From Lepidodermella squamata (lineage: Eukaryota; Gastrotricha), in the NCBI GenBank assembly GCA_047495785.1, contig JBLDXI010000024.1, positions 4,712,001-4,776,000 on the forward strand: 64,000 nucleotides of DNA, in the 5' to 3' direction. Shown piece after piece: positions 47,701-58,700 of the stretch. The notes beneath the pieces are model-generated. The model was not told the DNA's origin. It saw nothing but the letters and a program-made list of their open reading frames with translations, and did no database searches. Each line of letters starts with the position of its first letter. Position 1 is the stretch's first letter. The position numbers and the translations under genes are program-made.

Positions 47701-48881
47701 CTTAACCAGAGCCAAAAAGTTAAAGTGGTTAGAGTAGCAGGAATCGTTGCCAATTTTGTTTATAGACGTCCGATCTTGCTAATTTTTGTAGGATTGGCCA
47801 TTAATATTTCGAGTTTTAGAGCTTTAATTGTACGATTTTTTCTTAAGCTTCCCTCTAATTAGCGCGAAATTCCCACGTGATCTCTAACACTTTTTGAACT
47901 AATATTTTTGCCCGTTTCCCCCATTTTAAGGCTCGGTTGTTTGTCTAACTGTTTGAAAGATCTGTTCAATGTGCCTCGTAACACGTGTTTAGCATCCTTT
48001 TCCTCTCACAATAATAACGAGATCTTGTGGTGTGTAAAAATCAAGAACCAAGAAGATGCCGGAGTGGCTTTGATGACATTGATTGACCTGTGTGTGTAAT
48101 TATTGCGGTCGTCTAGGCGCGGCTCGAGAACACGACGGTGCTGGCCGAGGACGTGAATGTCGCCGACGAGATGTACGTCAACGGCGTGCGAGTTCTGCCG
48201 CACAAGTCCATCACCGAGTGCATTGCCCACCCTTCGGTCGTACTCTGAATCATACAAAATCATCATCACATTCATATTGCATCTACCTGAGAAAATCAGA
48301 AGCAAAAAATGTAGTATATGAAATTATTATGTTAAAATAATATTATATATTCTTTCACCGAGAGCGAGTGAGTATGGGGCTGGCCCATTTCTGAACACAC
48401 CATGCATTATATTATTACTATTATTCCTAACTAATTTTTCTATTCGTTCAACAACTTCGACTCTCATTCGACTCGGTTACTATTTTCTGATGAGTGTGAA
48501 ACGATTTTCCCGAATTTCGTGGCCTTCTTATCTATTTATTTGCTTGATCAACTTATATTAATGAAATTATATCCGTGAAAATTCTTTTTTTTACGTGTTT
48601 TTCTATGTGTCTTGATTTTATGATGAGCCTGAAAAATCAATCAATCACTATGCATATAATAATAATTCTAGCCGAAAAAAAGAAACAAATTGTTGTTGAT
48701 TGCGATTGATGATTGTAAAATGTTATTATAATTTGACTACAAAAAACAGGCGCGCCTCAGCGATGCGACGGTGCTGGCCGAGGACGTGTTTGTCAACGAC
48801 GAGATCTGCCTGACGGGCGCCAAGGTCCTGCCGCACAAGGCCATCAGCGAGTCGATCCACGTGCCTCAGGTGATTCTGTGA
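44702..48881 (+). CDS. GMPPB: GMPPB, mannose-1-phosphate guanylyltransferase beta (360 aa, 4 exons, two alternative last exons)
   Basis: Exons 44702-44830, 45263-45773 and 46638-46948 are followed by either 48117-48248 or 48750-48881, each encoding 43 residues plus stop. Either choice gives 360 residues, the usual length for the family. The enzyme makes GDP-mannose from GTP and mannose-1-phosphate in the cytosol, feeding N-glycans, O-mannosyl glycans and GPI anchors. The signature [19 protein letters not shown] loop is at residues 6-24. [11 protein letters not shown] marks the metal-binding region, FVEKPQ and NAGLYIFS follow, and [12 protein letters not shown] leads to the C-terminal left-handed beta-helix with hexapeptide repeats. 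A 151-bp repeat ends 14 bases before the acceptor of exon 3. Confidence 0.94.
46473..46623 (+). repeat. Dispersed 151-bp repeat, copy B, in GMPPB intron 2
   Basis: Second copy of the 43553-43703 sequence. It ends 14 bases before the exon 3 acceptor (TTCTTAG, 46631-46637), so it supplies the sequence in which the branch point should lie. Confidence 0.85.
48117..48248 (+). CDS. GMPPB: GMPPB alternative last exon, version a
   Basis: It starts after a CTAG acceptor in phase 0 and encodes [13 protein letters not shown], then VLPHKSITE and VVL, then stop. The family C-terminus is matched closely, including the VLPHKSI motif. No AATAAA occurs between this stop and version b, so it would need a variant poly(A) signal. 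It shares long nucleotide matches with version b (the GACGGTGCTGGCCGAGGACG block), so the exon was duplicated. Confidence 0.85.
   Translation, partial: ARLENTTVLAEDVNVADEMYVNGVRVLPHKSITECIAHPSVVL
48750..48881 (+). CDS. GMPPB: GMPPB alternative last exon, version b
   Basis: It starts after an AACAG acceptor in phase 0 and encodes [13 protein letters not shown], then VLPHKAISE and VIL, then stop; exactly the same length as version a. A canonical AATAAA at 49034-49039 lies downstream. Differences from version a cluster on outward-facing positions of the beta-helix repeats and at the C-terminal tail. Confidence 0.85.
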   Translation, partial: ARLSDATVLAEDVFVNDEICLTGAKVLPHKAISESIHVPQVIL

Positions 48882-49318
48882 AAAGGCAAAAAAATCGCTG
48901 GAAATAATTCGTCATTACCACGTGAAAAAACTGTGTTATTTATTATTATCTTTATTGCGTTTTTTGGATCGTAATTAATTTAATATTATTATTCTACTAC
49001 GTCGTGTCTTATGTTGTAACATCTCGGCGAGAAAATAAATCCGGATTTTTTCTTGAATTTGTGTTGTGTAGTATATAGACATGGAATTTCGGCGAAGCTG
49101 TGAGAGAACTTTTTCTTCCATTTGTTTTTTTTCGAGTCGATGTTACATTAAGAACTGCTTTTTCTGTTTCACTATGATGTCTGACTGACTTCGAGATATT
49201 ATTATAACGTCATTAAAATTATTTATTATTTCTGCGACGGAGAAAAATGAGCAAATAAAACACGTTTCTGGGTGTTGGTAAACAATTTTTCATTTTTTTG
49301 GTAATTTAATTTTTTAGC
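48882..49318. other. Spacer between GMPPB and the GLA-like gene
   Basis: 437 bp containing AATAAA at 49034-49039 and an acceptor-like TTTTTTAG ending one base before the next ATG. No coding region. Confidence 0.5.
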
Positions 49319-52300
49319 ATGGTAAAATTGATTTTGTTGCTGTTTTTCGCTGCCGGAGTGGCCGCCCTGGACAACGGCCTGGCCCGCACGCCGCCGATGG
49401 GCTGGCTGTCGTGGCAGCGGTTCCGCTGTGAAATCGACTGTAAAAACTTGCCGGATGACTGCATTTCCGAGAATTTGTACATGGCGATGGCGGACCGGCT
49501 GGTTGCGGATGGCTACCGCGATTTGGGCTACGTCTACGTGAACATCGACGACTGCTGGTCGGAAATGGCGCGCGACAACACAACGAAGCAACTCGTGGCG
49601 GATCATGTTCGCTTTCCGCATGGCATCAAGTGGCTGGCTGATTACATGCACCAGAGGTCCGATTATATTTCATACACATTTTGGTTGAAAAATCTTTTTT
49701 CGGTTAAAAAAATTCAGAAAAAATTGTAAAAATTGGAATTTGAAAAGACAAGATAGGATGAAAATTGCAGATGGCAATAACAATTTTGGAAATTTTCACA
49801 ATATACTTTGATTTTATTGAAAATACTCCAAGGAATTGGAAAATTTCGACATCAAAGTGAAAAATGAGAGTGGGATGGGTCGTTATGGAATGGTAGCGAG
49901 GCCCTTACATTCTGCACTTGAAAATGTTGGGCTTATTAATCCATAGGATCAATCATTTGATTATTCAGATTCTAAGCTATGCTAACAAAAATGATTTTAT
50001 TGCAATAATTGTTTGCACTCGTTAAAACGAAAGAGAGAGAGAGAGAGAGAGAGTTCAGCTGGAGTGTGGTTCCACCAGGCTACCTTTTTTCCGTAGTCTG
50101 ACCCTAGTAAGTTTTTCCGTTCTAAGAAAAGCAGTGGTTTTTTACCGTAGTCGCTACGAAAAATTGTCTGTTCAGGCGTGACTCCTCTTACTTTTATCAG
50201 CTTGCAACGAGTTGAGACATTAAACTACGGAATCGGCGGCTTCAATAACTCGGCTATTCAATTAAAAAGACATAACGCGTTACTCTTGCACCATCATTCG
50301 GTTTTTATTCTTTCGATAATTAAATTCGAAAAATACGGCTCATCAAATCGGCTATGCTAATTACCACAGAACCATCAAATCACGGATCACAGGAATCAAA
50401 TATCATCAAATGAATCAAATACTATATTAAATTAAATGCAGTTCAAAAAGTTTTCCAGAATTAGCAGCTTTTGCTGCGGGAATTGGCGTAATCAACGCTC
50501 TACCAAATTCAGAAGAGCCAGGGACGTTCTTCAACGACGCGAGACGCGCTGATTCGGGAGCACTTTCGGCGTCACTTTCGCTAGTTTTTTGTTTTCCAGG
50601 GGCATGAATATAAGCCTAAAACTTTCCAACAACGCCTTAAAGTCAATCGACGTATCAGCTCTCCACAATCTTGATGGTAAAGACGTCGTGGGAGCTGATT
50701 GCACGCTGATAAGCATTTATAATATTTTGAAATATATTTTGAAATATTTATTTCCATGTTTAAATTAAATTAATTAACAACATTTATCGCAGGAAAACTG
50801 GCTGCTTTTTTGGTTAATTGCATCACGCTCAGACATTGGATACTCGTTGTTTTTTCTGCCGTAGTCTTTACCGTACTTTTACCGTACTTTTACCGTACAA
50901 TTACCGTTGTGCTACGGAAAAACTACGGTTCAAATCGTGTGTAGCTGGAAATTTATTGAACCTCGTCAACGTAAAAAAAAAGAAAAAATCAACAAAATTC
51001 ATTTGTTCAAGCACGCCGCCGCGCCAGCAGCAGTACCACCGTGGAATTTTGACTCGGCAAACGCAACGCTTAGTGCACCTCTTTTGACAATCACAGACGT
51101 AGTATTTTCAAGCTGTAGCTTCGGCATGGTCAGACGCCTGCTGTCGGCCTCGTCATCGCTAGAACTTTCGAGGACTGCCCGTCTTCGGTTTTTCGACGCC
51201 TTCTCCTGGGGTTTCTTCTTGTCATAGGGAATAAAGAGGAGGATACAAGCGAAACACAAAAATTGAAAAAATTGATTTTTCGTAATACTTAATCAACTGC
51301 AACAGTACTTGAATTTGTTAATGATAATTTTATTCAAAATGTTTAGGGGCCTGAAACTGGGCATCTACGCCGATTACGGCCTGTTCACCTGCGGCGGCTA
51401 TCCCGGTTCAATGGGCTACTTCGACATTGACGCCCAGACGTTCGCATCGTGGGACGTCGACTCGGTGAAATTCGACGGTTGCTTCAGCGACGCTTCCACC
51501 GATAAAACCGGCTACCCAGGCTTCGGGGCTGCCCTCAACAAAACCGGCCATCCTATGCTGTACTCGTGCGAATGGCCGCTCTACGAATGGGTCAATGGCG
51601 TCGCGTCCAACTACACAGCTATCGCTCAGACGTGCAATTTGTACCGCAATTTCAACGATGTTGACGATTCGTTCGAGTCGGTGAAATCGATCATCAATCA
51701 TTATGCGGATAATGGCACGTCATTCCTGAATTCGGTGGGTCCCGGCAATTTTCTCGACCCGGACATGATTATCGCGGGCGATTTCGGGCTGTCGTACGAC
51801 CAGCAGAAACTGCAACTCGGCATGTGGGCCATTTTCGCAGCTCCGCTTTACATGTAAGATTCGTTTCTCTATTATGAAGTGAATGCTGAAAAAATTCTAA
51901 AAATCCCGAGAAATATGTTGAGCTTTATTAATTTTCCAAAAAATAAATGAAAAAATTTGCAAAAGCCTACAAAATGTAAAAAACATCCCATCCGTTATCT
52001 GCGATTTCAGCGGAGGAAATTGATATTCAGCTGTCTATGAGGGTAGTAGAAAAATTGGTTAATCTATAGGCTCTGTATAAGGCCCTGCTTTTTCATTTCG
52101 AAAAGCGATTCCATTTTTTTAAATATCAACTTCTGATTTTTTTTAGGTCCAACGATTTGAGAAATATGCGCCCGGAAAGCGTGACTCTGCTGCAGAACAA
52201 GCTGCTGATTGCGATCGACCAGGACCCGCTTGGCACGGCTGGAAGTTTGGCTTATAGGGTAAGAAAACTCTCAGCGTTTTCATCATTGCTGCGTTAATTA

Positions 52301-55300
52301 TTGATTTATTTCGGCGATGAATAAGCAATCAATACAGCGCGCGTATTCTATTTAATATGAATAGCCCTTTTGACATCTTTACAACGTCTCTGACAGTATC
52401 AAATATTAAGCTGGCTGTTGATATTATTTATTCACGCGGCGTGCGTTATCATATAGTACGAGTACACGTGTGTAGTTGGTGTGAGCTCGTTAGGTCTAAT
52501 GCTGTAGTACGTGAGCGCGTATAATTGATAGGCGAGAAAGTGCGCGTTGTATATCGCCTGACTCTGTGGCGCAATTGGTAGCGCGTCTGACTCCAGATCA
52601 GAAGGTTGCGTGTTCAAGTCACGTCGGGGTCAACTCATTTTTCGTTTTTTTTATTTTTATTTTTTATTATTATTTTCTCGACCCGCCGATCCCGCTAATC
52701 CGCAGTAGATATCGTTAATATTCAAATACAAGCCCAGGCGGCTCTACAAAGAACATCAACGTGCCGACAAAGAGTGCTGCCTGGGTATTTCGGAATTTAC
52801 GATATTTAGAAATTGCTGGTAAATTGATGTGTTATACTTATCATAAGTAGAGAAGATTAAAATAGGGTCCTCCTGTTACCGGAACCTTTACGGTATAAAC
52901 CTGATCCTTTATATATGGTCTGAAACCACAGGATACAATTTTGTGCAATTCAAAAGTTATACGTTGTCTCAAATTGTTCGAATTATTTGAAAATACCGTA
53001 AATGTTGAAGTAATAATAGCCCGAATAATAGTAATAATGAGTCAACCGAGTCACTTTGTTAAAGCCGTACTAATGTGCGTAATAGCCCGGGCTTCTATTC
53101 GAGATGGGCTAGCATGTCGTAGTTTTATTTATATAGGCCCTCCGCCGGACGAGATATAGGCACATATGGCTAACATCAGAGCATGAACATATTCTGATGC
53201 CCCCATGGGCCCGGAATTGAGCCCAATTTTGTCGGTCTGGAAAATATCGAGGTAGTTAGCTGCAATTTAGAGGACTTACAGGCAGGGCAGGGTTATTCCA
53301 ACTCATTCATGCAGACAATGCTCAGGTTCAGCAAGGCTCAAGGGTCAGGCTATGACGGTTCAGGTTCAGGCTCCGGGCTCTGTAATGCAAGGTGATGATG
53401 AGAACAGCTTATAATAAATGACAACTGGCCTAAAGCCTAAACTATTATGGTATAAGGCGCATGGCTAGGAGCACATGGCAGAGCAGGCCGCATGACAGTC
53501 ACGTGACAAGGTGAATCATAAGCGTTGCTAAAGGAAACGACATTGACACGTGCTGCAACGACCTTGGGTTGGGGTTAGGGTTAGGGTTAGGGTTACTATA
53601 TAGCCATATATACTATATACTATACTATACTATACTATATACTATATAGCCATACTATATAGCTAATTTACTATATAGCCACCGGCCACATCCCTCCTTT
53701 TTAAAAACCAGAAACACATATTGTTAGCGACGTTGAATAACTCGGATTTAAGCTTGTTCTCATCTGTTTCAAAGTGAGAGGTTGCAAGTAACAAGTCATT
53801 TGTTTTGCCTCTTCATTCACGTGAAAAAACGCCGCTTTTTATTTGTCACCCGTTGCCTTGAAAAGGCTGTAAACAAGCCTAAATCCGAGTTATTCAACGA
53901 CGCTAACGACATCCCTCCTTTTCAAGATTGAATAATGAAAACGGAACAGATAACGGAACAGATAACGAAAGAGACAGATGAAATGCTAAATCCAAAACAG
54001 TAATGAACAACTAAAATGTCAAACATGAAGCAGCGAAATGAAATGAAATGACTAATACGAAACGATCACCACATACTCATGATAAAATCCTTAAAGCGAC
54101 CTGGCAAACCTGCATTACGTTTTGGGCGAACACTCGTACTGCTAGCACCAGATTCTGGCTGCCACGAGGAAGAAGAAGAAACATCGATGTGGTTAATAGG
54201 CAGATTAGGACTAAGAGCGGTATATACAACAGTCAGAAGTAACAATACCAACAGGAGTAGGTGATTAGTAAAAATAGATTGATTACCTATTTACCACAGG
54301 TTGATCGATGATAGATGCAGAAGCAACAGAAGATTCGGAAATAACATGGTCAGTAGAGTTAGTCGAAACAGTAGGCTGTGCAACAAATTTTGGCGCTATG
54401 TCAGGCTTTAGCTGCCAGATAGATTTTGTTTCGATCTCGCCATCTATGTCAATCATAGAATTTCCACGTACAGTGCCTACAATTTTGTACGGACCATTAT
54501 AGCGGAACTGAAATTTGCCGCTATGAACCGGAAGATTTTCGACACAAAACAAATCACCTACTGAACTACTGTCGTATTAGCGATTTAGCTAAACAGCTAG
54601 CTATTATTTCTTGAACACCCTGTATTATACGACATTTGTTATACCATTGAGCACGAGTTCAGCAATAATTCAGCAAGGCATGGTGATGCATGTTCACCCA
54701 TGGGAACGCCTTCAGTGTGTCGAAACCACACGCCATCAAATCGACATTACCGACGAAAGCGACATTAAAGTTGCTCTCCTGTTTGTCGCCTGACTAACTT
54801 ACGGATTAATGCCTCAGACTGCAGAAGCAGCAAGGTGTTGCGCTGTTGACTATTCACTTGTTCGTCGCTTTAGGTAAACTGAAACACGGAGAAACACGGA
54901 GAAAATAAAGAAAGAGCCTTGACAATTAGTAAGAAATGAGACCCTTCTCTAAAATTCTCAGAATTTGGGCTAATGCCATTTCTAGTCTGTTCTAATTTTG
55001 TCGGATTTTGACCCAATATGAGAAAAAAGATTTTCTTAATCCTTAATGGAAAACTTGAAGTAGCGAGTTTACTTAGAAATAAAATTTGCATTAGCTTTTT
55101 GGTTACTATAATATAATTTCGTTGCAGCTTATGCGATAAAGATATAAGCCGCAAAATATACTGTAATTTGCTCTTTTTCTCTATTTTCGAACCCAGCAAT
55201 CAAAAATGAACATTTTTTATTTTCTTAGAATGGCAACATTCAAATTTGGACGCGAACACTGTCGAACGGCCGTTACGCCATAGCCGCGATAAATTTCGAC

Positions 55301-55492
55301 ACGGCTGGTACGCCGACTCGAGTGCCGAAATCGCTGGCTGATCTCGGAATCCCGGTGCAGCCGAAGACCGTCTATTCAACTCTGGAAGTTTTCGAGCAAT
55401 TCTCCCTGGGGCTGTACTCGGCAGCTGACAAAATTCCGATTCGAGTCAACCCGACTGGCATTGTTATGCTTTTGGTTGAGGAGCTGCCCTGA
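49319..55492 (+). CDS. GLA: Lysosomal alpha-galactosidase A-type GH27 enzyme (406 aa, 4 exons)
   Basis: Exons 49319-49656, 51347-51853, 52147-52258 and 55229-55492. A signal peptide (about 1-16) precedes [16 protein letters not shown], the family-27 start. The nucleophile is Asp156 in KFDGC and the acid/base is Asp217 in RNFNDVDDS. The specificity loop is CEWPLY (Glu188, Leu191), the pair found in human alpha-galactosidase A (Glu203, Leu206), which selects galactose over N-acetylgalactosamine. The beta-sandwich end carries [10 protein letters not shown]. The expected substrate is terminal alpha-galactose on glycolipids and glycoproteins in the lysosome. Intron 1 has a poor donor (GTCCGA), fixed by frame and by the paralog at 55733. 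Intron 3 contains a tRNA gene, a retrotransposon remnant and telomere-like repeats. Confidence 0.93.
50031..50053 (+). repeat. GA dinucleotide microsatellite
   Basis: About ten tandem AG units in intron 1 of the GLA-like gene. Confidence 0.8.
52560..52632 (+). tRNA. tRNA-Trp (CCA anticodon)
   Basis: The cloverleaf is intact. Acceptor arm GACTCTG pairs with CGGGGTC (two G-U pairs). The D-arm contains TGGCGCAATTGGTAGCGCG, the anticodon stem-loop is TCTGACTCCAGATCAGA with CCA, and the T-arm reads GCGTGTTCAAGTCACGT. It closely matches the eukaryotic tRNA-Trp consensus and has no intron. It lies within intron 3 of the GLA-like gene on the same strand, with internal A and B boxes for Pol III. A T-run follows within about 20 bases (TTTTTTT near 52645). 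Confidence 0.93.
52990..53150 (+). repeat. Degraded copy of inverted-repeat element sequence
   Basis: AATAATAGCCCG, AATAGCCCGGGC and GAGATGGGC motifs match the element at 20556-21038. The right edge (GGCTAGCATG, then ATAGGCCCT) recurs at about 57506-57545. Confidence 0.55.
53566..53595 (+). repeat. Interstitial telomere-like (GGGTTA)n tract
   Basis: Three to four consecutive GGGTTA units preceded by degenerate GGGTTGG units, within an intron. TTAGGG is the common animal telomere repeat. Confidence 0.8.
53596..53690 (+). repeat. CTATATAG-type minisatellite
   Basis: Overlapping ACTATATA, TATAGCC and ACTATACT units run directly on from the telomere-like tract. Confidence 0.75.
53722..53911 (-). 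mobile_element. 190-bp long terminal repeat of a Ty3/Gypsy element
   Basis: Begins TG and ends CA on both strands. On the minus strand it is immediately preceded by a purine tract (TGAAAAGGAGGGA, 53912-53924), the expected plus-strand primer of an LTR element, and then by pol-derived frames. Unusually, its own ends form a long inverted repeat of about 30 bp (TTGAATAACTCGGATTTA against its complement), so the LTR could fold into a hairpin. Confidence 0.72.
54066..54552 (-). pseudogene. C-terminal remnant of a Ty3/Gypsy pol polyprotein
   Basis: Frame 54283-54552 resembles the end of integrase (GDLFCVENL preceding [16 protein letters not shown] and [17 protein letters not shown]). A second frame, 54066-54251, resembles the polyprotein tail ([16 protein letters not shown]). 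They are separated by a stop or frame change, and everything upstream is missing. Together with the LTR at 53722-53911 it is a 5'-truncated minus-strand retrotransposon lying in an intron. Confidence 0.72.
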
Positions 55493-55688
55493 ATGGGACA
55501 TTTTTGCGACTATCATCCAATTTTTGTCTGTTTTATCATTTCAATGCAATGATTTTATGCTCAATTTTCGATTCGCTAAAATTGTGATGGTTTAATTTAA
55601 TGATTCCGCAATGTTTTTCCATCCTGCTTTCATTTTGTTTTGCAATCCTTGGTTCAACGTTTTAGCCAGTGTTACCATGCTGAGTTTT

Positions 55689-55694
55689 AATAAA
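55689..55694 (+). terminator. AATAAA poly(A) signal of the GLA-like gene
   Basis: Canonical hexamer 197 bases after the stop, only 38 bases before the ATG of the next gene. Confidence 0.65.
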
Positions 55695-55710
55695 ATTCCT
55701 GTTTTTCATT

Positions 55711-55721
55711 GATTTAGTCAG
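55711..55721 (+). promoter_or_regulatory. Possible trans-splice acceptor before the NAGA-like gene
   Basis: GATTTAGTCAG lies between the poly(A) signal of the first glycosidase gene and the ATG of the second, 11 bases before that ATG. In operon-bearing animals such a site receives a spliced leader. No leader sequence is known from this window, so this is inference. Confidence 0.3.
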
Positions 55722-55732
55722 TTATTTTCGAA

Positions 55733-58700
55733 ATGCATTGGCCGGTCACTTCGATTTTAGTGGTTCTCGGCCTTTTCGCGGCTGTGAATTCATTGAATAA
55801 CGGCCTGGCTCGGACGCCGCCGATGGGCTGGTTATCGTGGCAGCGATTCCGCTGTCTAATCGACTGCGATCAGGACCCAGACGAGTGCATCTCCGAGAAT
55901 TTGTACATGGCGATGGCGGACCGGCTGGTTGCGGATGGATTCCGCGATTTGGGCTACGTCTACGTGAACATCGACGACTGCTGGGCGTCGCACCAGCGCG
56001 ACAATGCGACGAAAAAACTCGTCTCGGACCCGGTGCGCTTCCCTCATGGCATCAAGTGGCTCGCTGATTACATGCACAAGAGGTAAAATTTTCCAAATTT
56101 TAATTACTATGCAAATCATTATTAATATGGATGATATGCATAAGTAAGCAAACTATTTTCTCAAAGTGAAAACCAAAAATAGACTGAAATTTTCGAATTC
56201 CCACCGGGTTTTCTGTGATGATCTTGGTAAAACCAACAACTAATCGCCATTGGTTGTACTAATAATTACTGAGGTACGCGATTGACTAAATTTTTCAGCG
56301 TCTTAGGATGTTTTTCCATAAAGAGTAGAAAAATCATCGAAAATCGATGTTCGATCACCGCGAATTGAAAATATAGCATTTTCTTAGTTTTCACGAGACA
56401 AAATGATAAGGCTCTAAAAATTGCTACCCCATCGCGTGCTGCAATATTTGTTAGTACAGCCAATTTTCGTGAATTCGAATATCATGACATTCCGGATTTG
56501 CATCGAATTTCAGAGATTTTTCTAATTTTCATGAATAATTTACCAAGATGCTGTGAAATCTAACCAATTGCTTGATTCCATAATGCTTCTTGGCCCACCC
56601 AATAGAGACATCTGTAGTTCCACGAACAAAAATTATGGTTCTACTTTTTTTAGGGTAGAAGCGATTGTTAAGCCTAATATGAATTGTTTCTAATCAGGGG
56701 ACTGAAATTGGGCATCTACAACGACTACGGTACTTTGACATGCGGCGGCTACCCCGGTTCGCTCGACTATCTTCAGCTGGACGCGCAGACCTTCGCCGAG
56801 TGGGGCATAGACTCGGTGAAAATGGACGGCTGTTACTCGGATCCGAAGTCGATGGACAAGGGCTATCCGCTATTTGGCTCGTACCTGAACGCAACCGGCC
56901 GGCCGATGCTGTACTCGTGCTCGTGGCCGGCCTACCAGACGGGCGATCCGAACACGACTGTCGACTATCCGAGCATTGCCAAGTATTGCAATATCTGGCG
57001 CAATTATGACGATATCGATGATTCTTTCGAATCTATTAAAACTATTCTAGGTAAGATAACACAATATCAATACATAGAAAGGCAAGAGTATCTAAGTATC
57101 TCACTTCGGTCAAGCTTTTTGCTCTTGGTCTCTGCATTGTTTAATTATGGTTTTTGAATATGAATTTTCCATCCATTGGCTGATGAGATGTTGGGAATTG
57201 AGCAAAATCAAATCAAAGGCTGGCCTCGCTATCTCTTTGAGTAGCAGAGGCAAAGCCATTATTTGCCGAATGATATGATGAATTTCGCCTTCAACCTGTA
57301 AATAATCGTTTCACAGGCCGTTCTCGTGAACCCATCGAAGAACAGATGGATAATAATGAAAGTGGCAACCGGCGATTTCGCTCAGGAATACGAGACACAA
57401 GGCATTTATCGTTGCCAGATCGTAGTCAAAAGTCATCAGAGGTCATTGTTACCAGATTCAGCCAGCATTCCAGCCTTGAGATATTCGAAAACTTCAAAGT
57501 ACAGGCTAGCATGTTGTAGCTTATTTGGATAGGCCCTTTGCCGTTTGGCGCTGTTTGCACAGAGCTTAAGTTGCTGACTGATTGAAGGCGAGCGGAACGA
57601 GGCTTGGTCACCCGTGATTTTGAATTGTCTAAGCTGATGATAACATTGAGAGAATGGTCGTTAGTCCGGATTCCGGATTTCACATCACAGCATCGCTGTG
57701 GATGAGCAGACCGCATAATCTCCGCCTTAGCGTTTGACAGAGGGGGTTCAACGCGAGTTCAACGCGAGCGGACACCATGGCAGCAAATTCATAGCGTGGA
57801 AATGTAAGCCTCGCTTATCCATTGAAGGAGGATCGACATAGGGCGTGAGGTGCTAATTAATGCCCAGAAAGTTTGCTCGAAAATTAGTAGAATACGATGG
57901 GTCCTTTTTGAGTGAGATAAGCGGAATGTCAGTATGGGAAATTTCTTCATTATAGCAGTTATAAATTTGCGATTTTCGACCTTGTGTTCGTTATGCAGTC
58001 CTGCATTGCTTTCAGAATCATTTTTTCATCTCGCTCGGTCGTATCCCTCATAGAAGTCTTTATTTCATGCAGCTGGGTTGAATACCCACTGGCTCCTGGA
58101 ATTCGCTAACTACAGACTTTTGGCAAAATAACTAATTTTATATTAGAAATTTAAATTCTGTGTTCAGTGGCTCTTCTATGGAACCAGAATCATTTGTTGA
58201 TCCTGACGAATTTGACGTCTTTATACCAGACGTGACCGAATCAGACCTGTTTGGAAAAGTCAGCGACCGACTCCGCGTTGGGTATCTCTCCGAAGCACTA
58301 GAAAAGCCTAAGTTCCCAGTAACTGGAATACTGCTTGGCAATTATCGTCGCCCGATGGTGTCTCTCACTGTCGCAAAGAAAAGCGGAGGAAAGGGCATAC
58401 ATGTTATTTTTGCTGTTGACACTAATTGTCCGACTACTTACGTAACGAAACGTGTTTTCGACACGCTGCTCGGAGAAGGATTGGCGGTTCCTCAAACGAC
58501 GTGTCTGAATGTTCATGGTTCAGTTTTCGAGGTTTCGTTATCCCGTGCACATTTTTCCAACATCAACTTGGTTGGAGCTGATTTTTTCTATCGCAACAAT
58601 TGCAAAGTCCTCTTGGATTATTCGATGCTTGATGTTACCATTTTTCAACCAGATATGGAACAAGCATAGTTTGAATAGCAAACCAGATTAGAATGATGAT

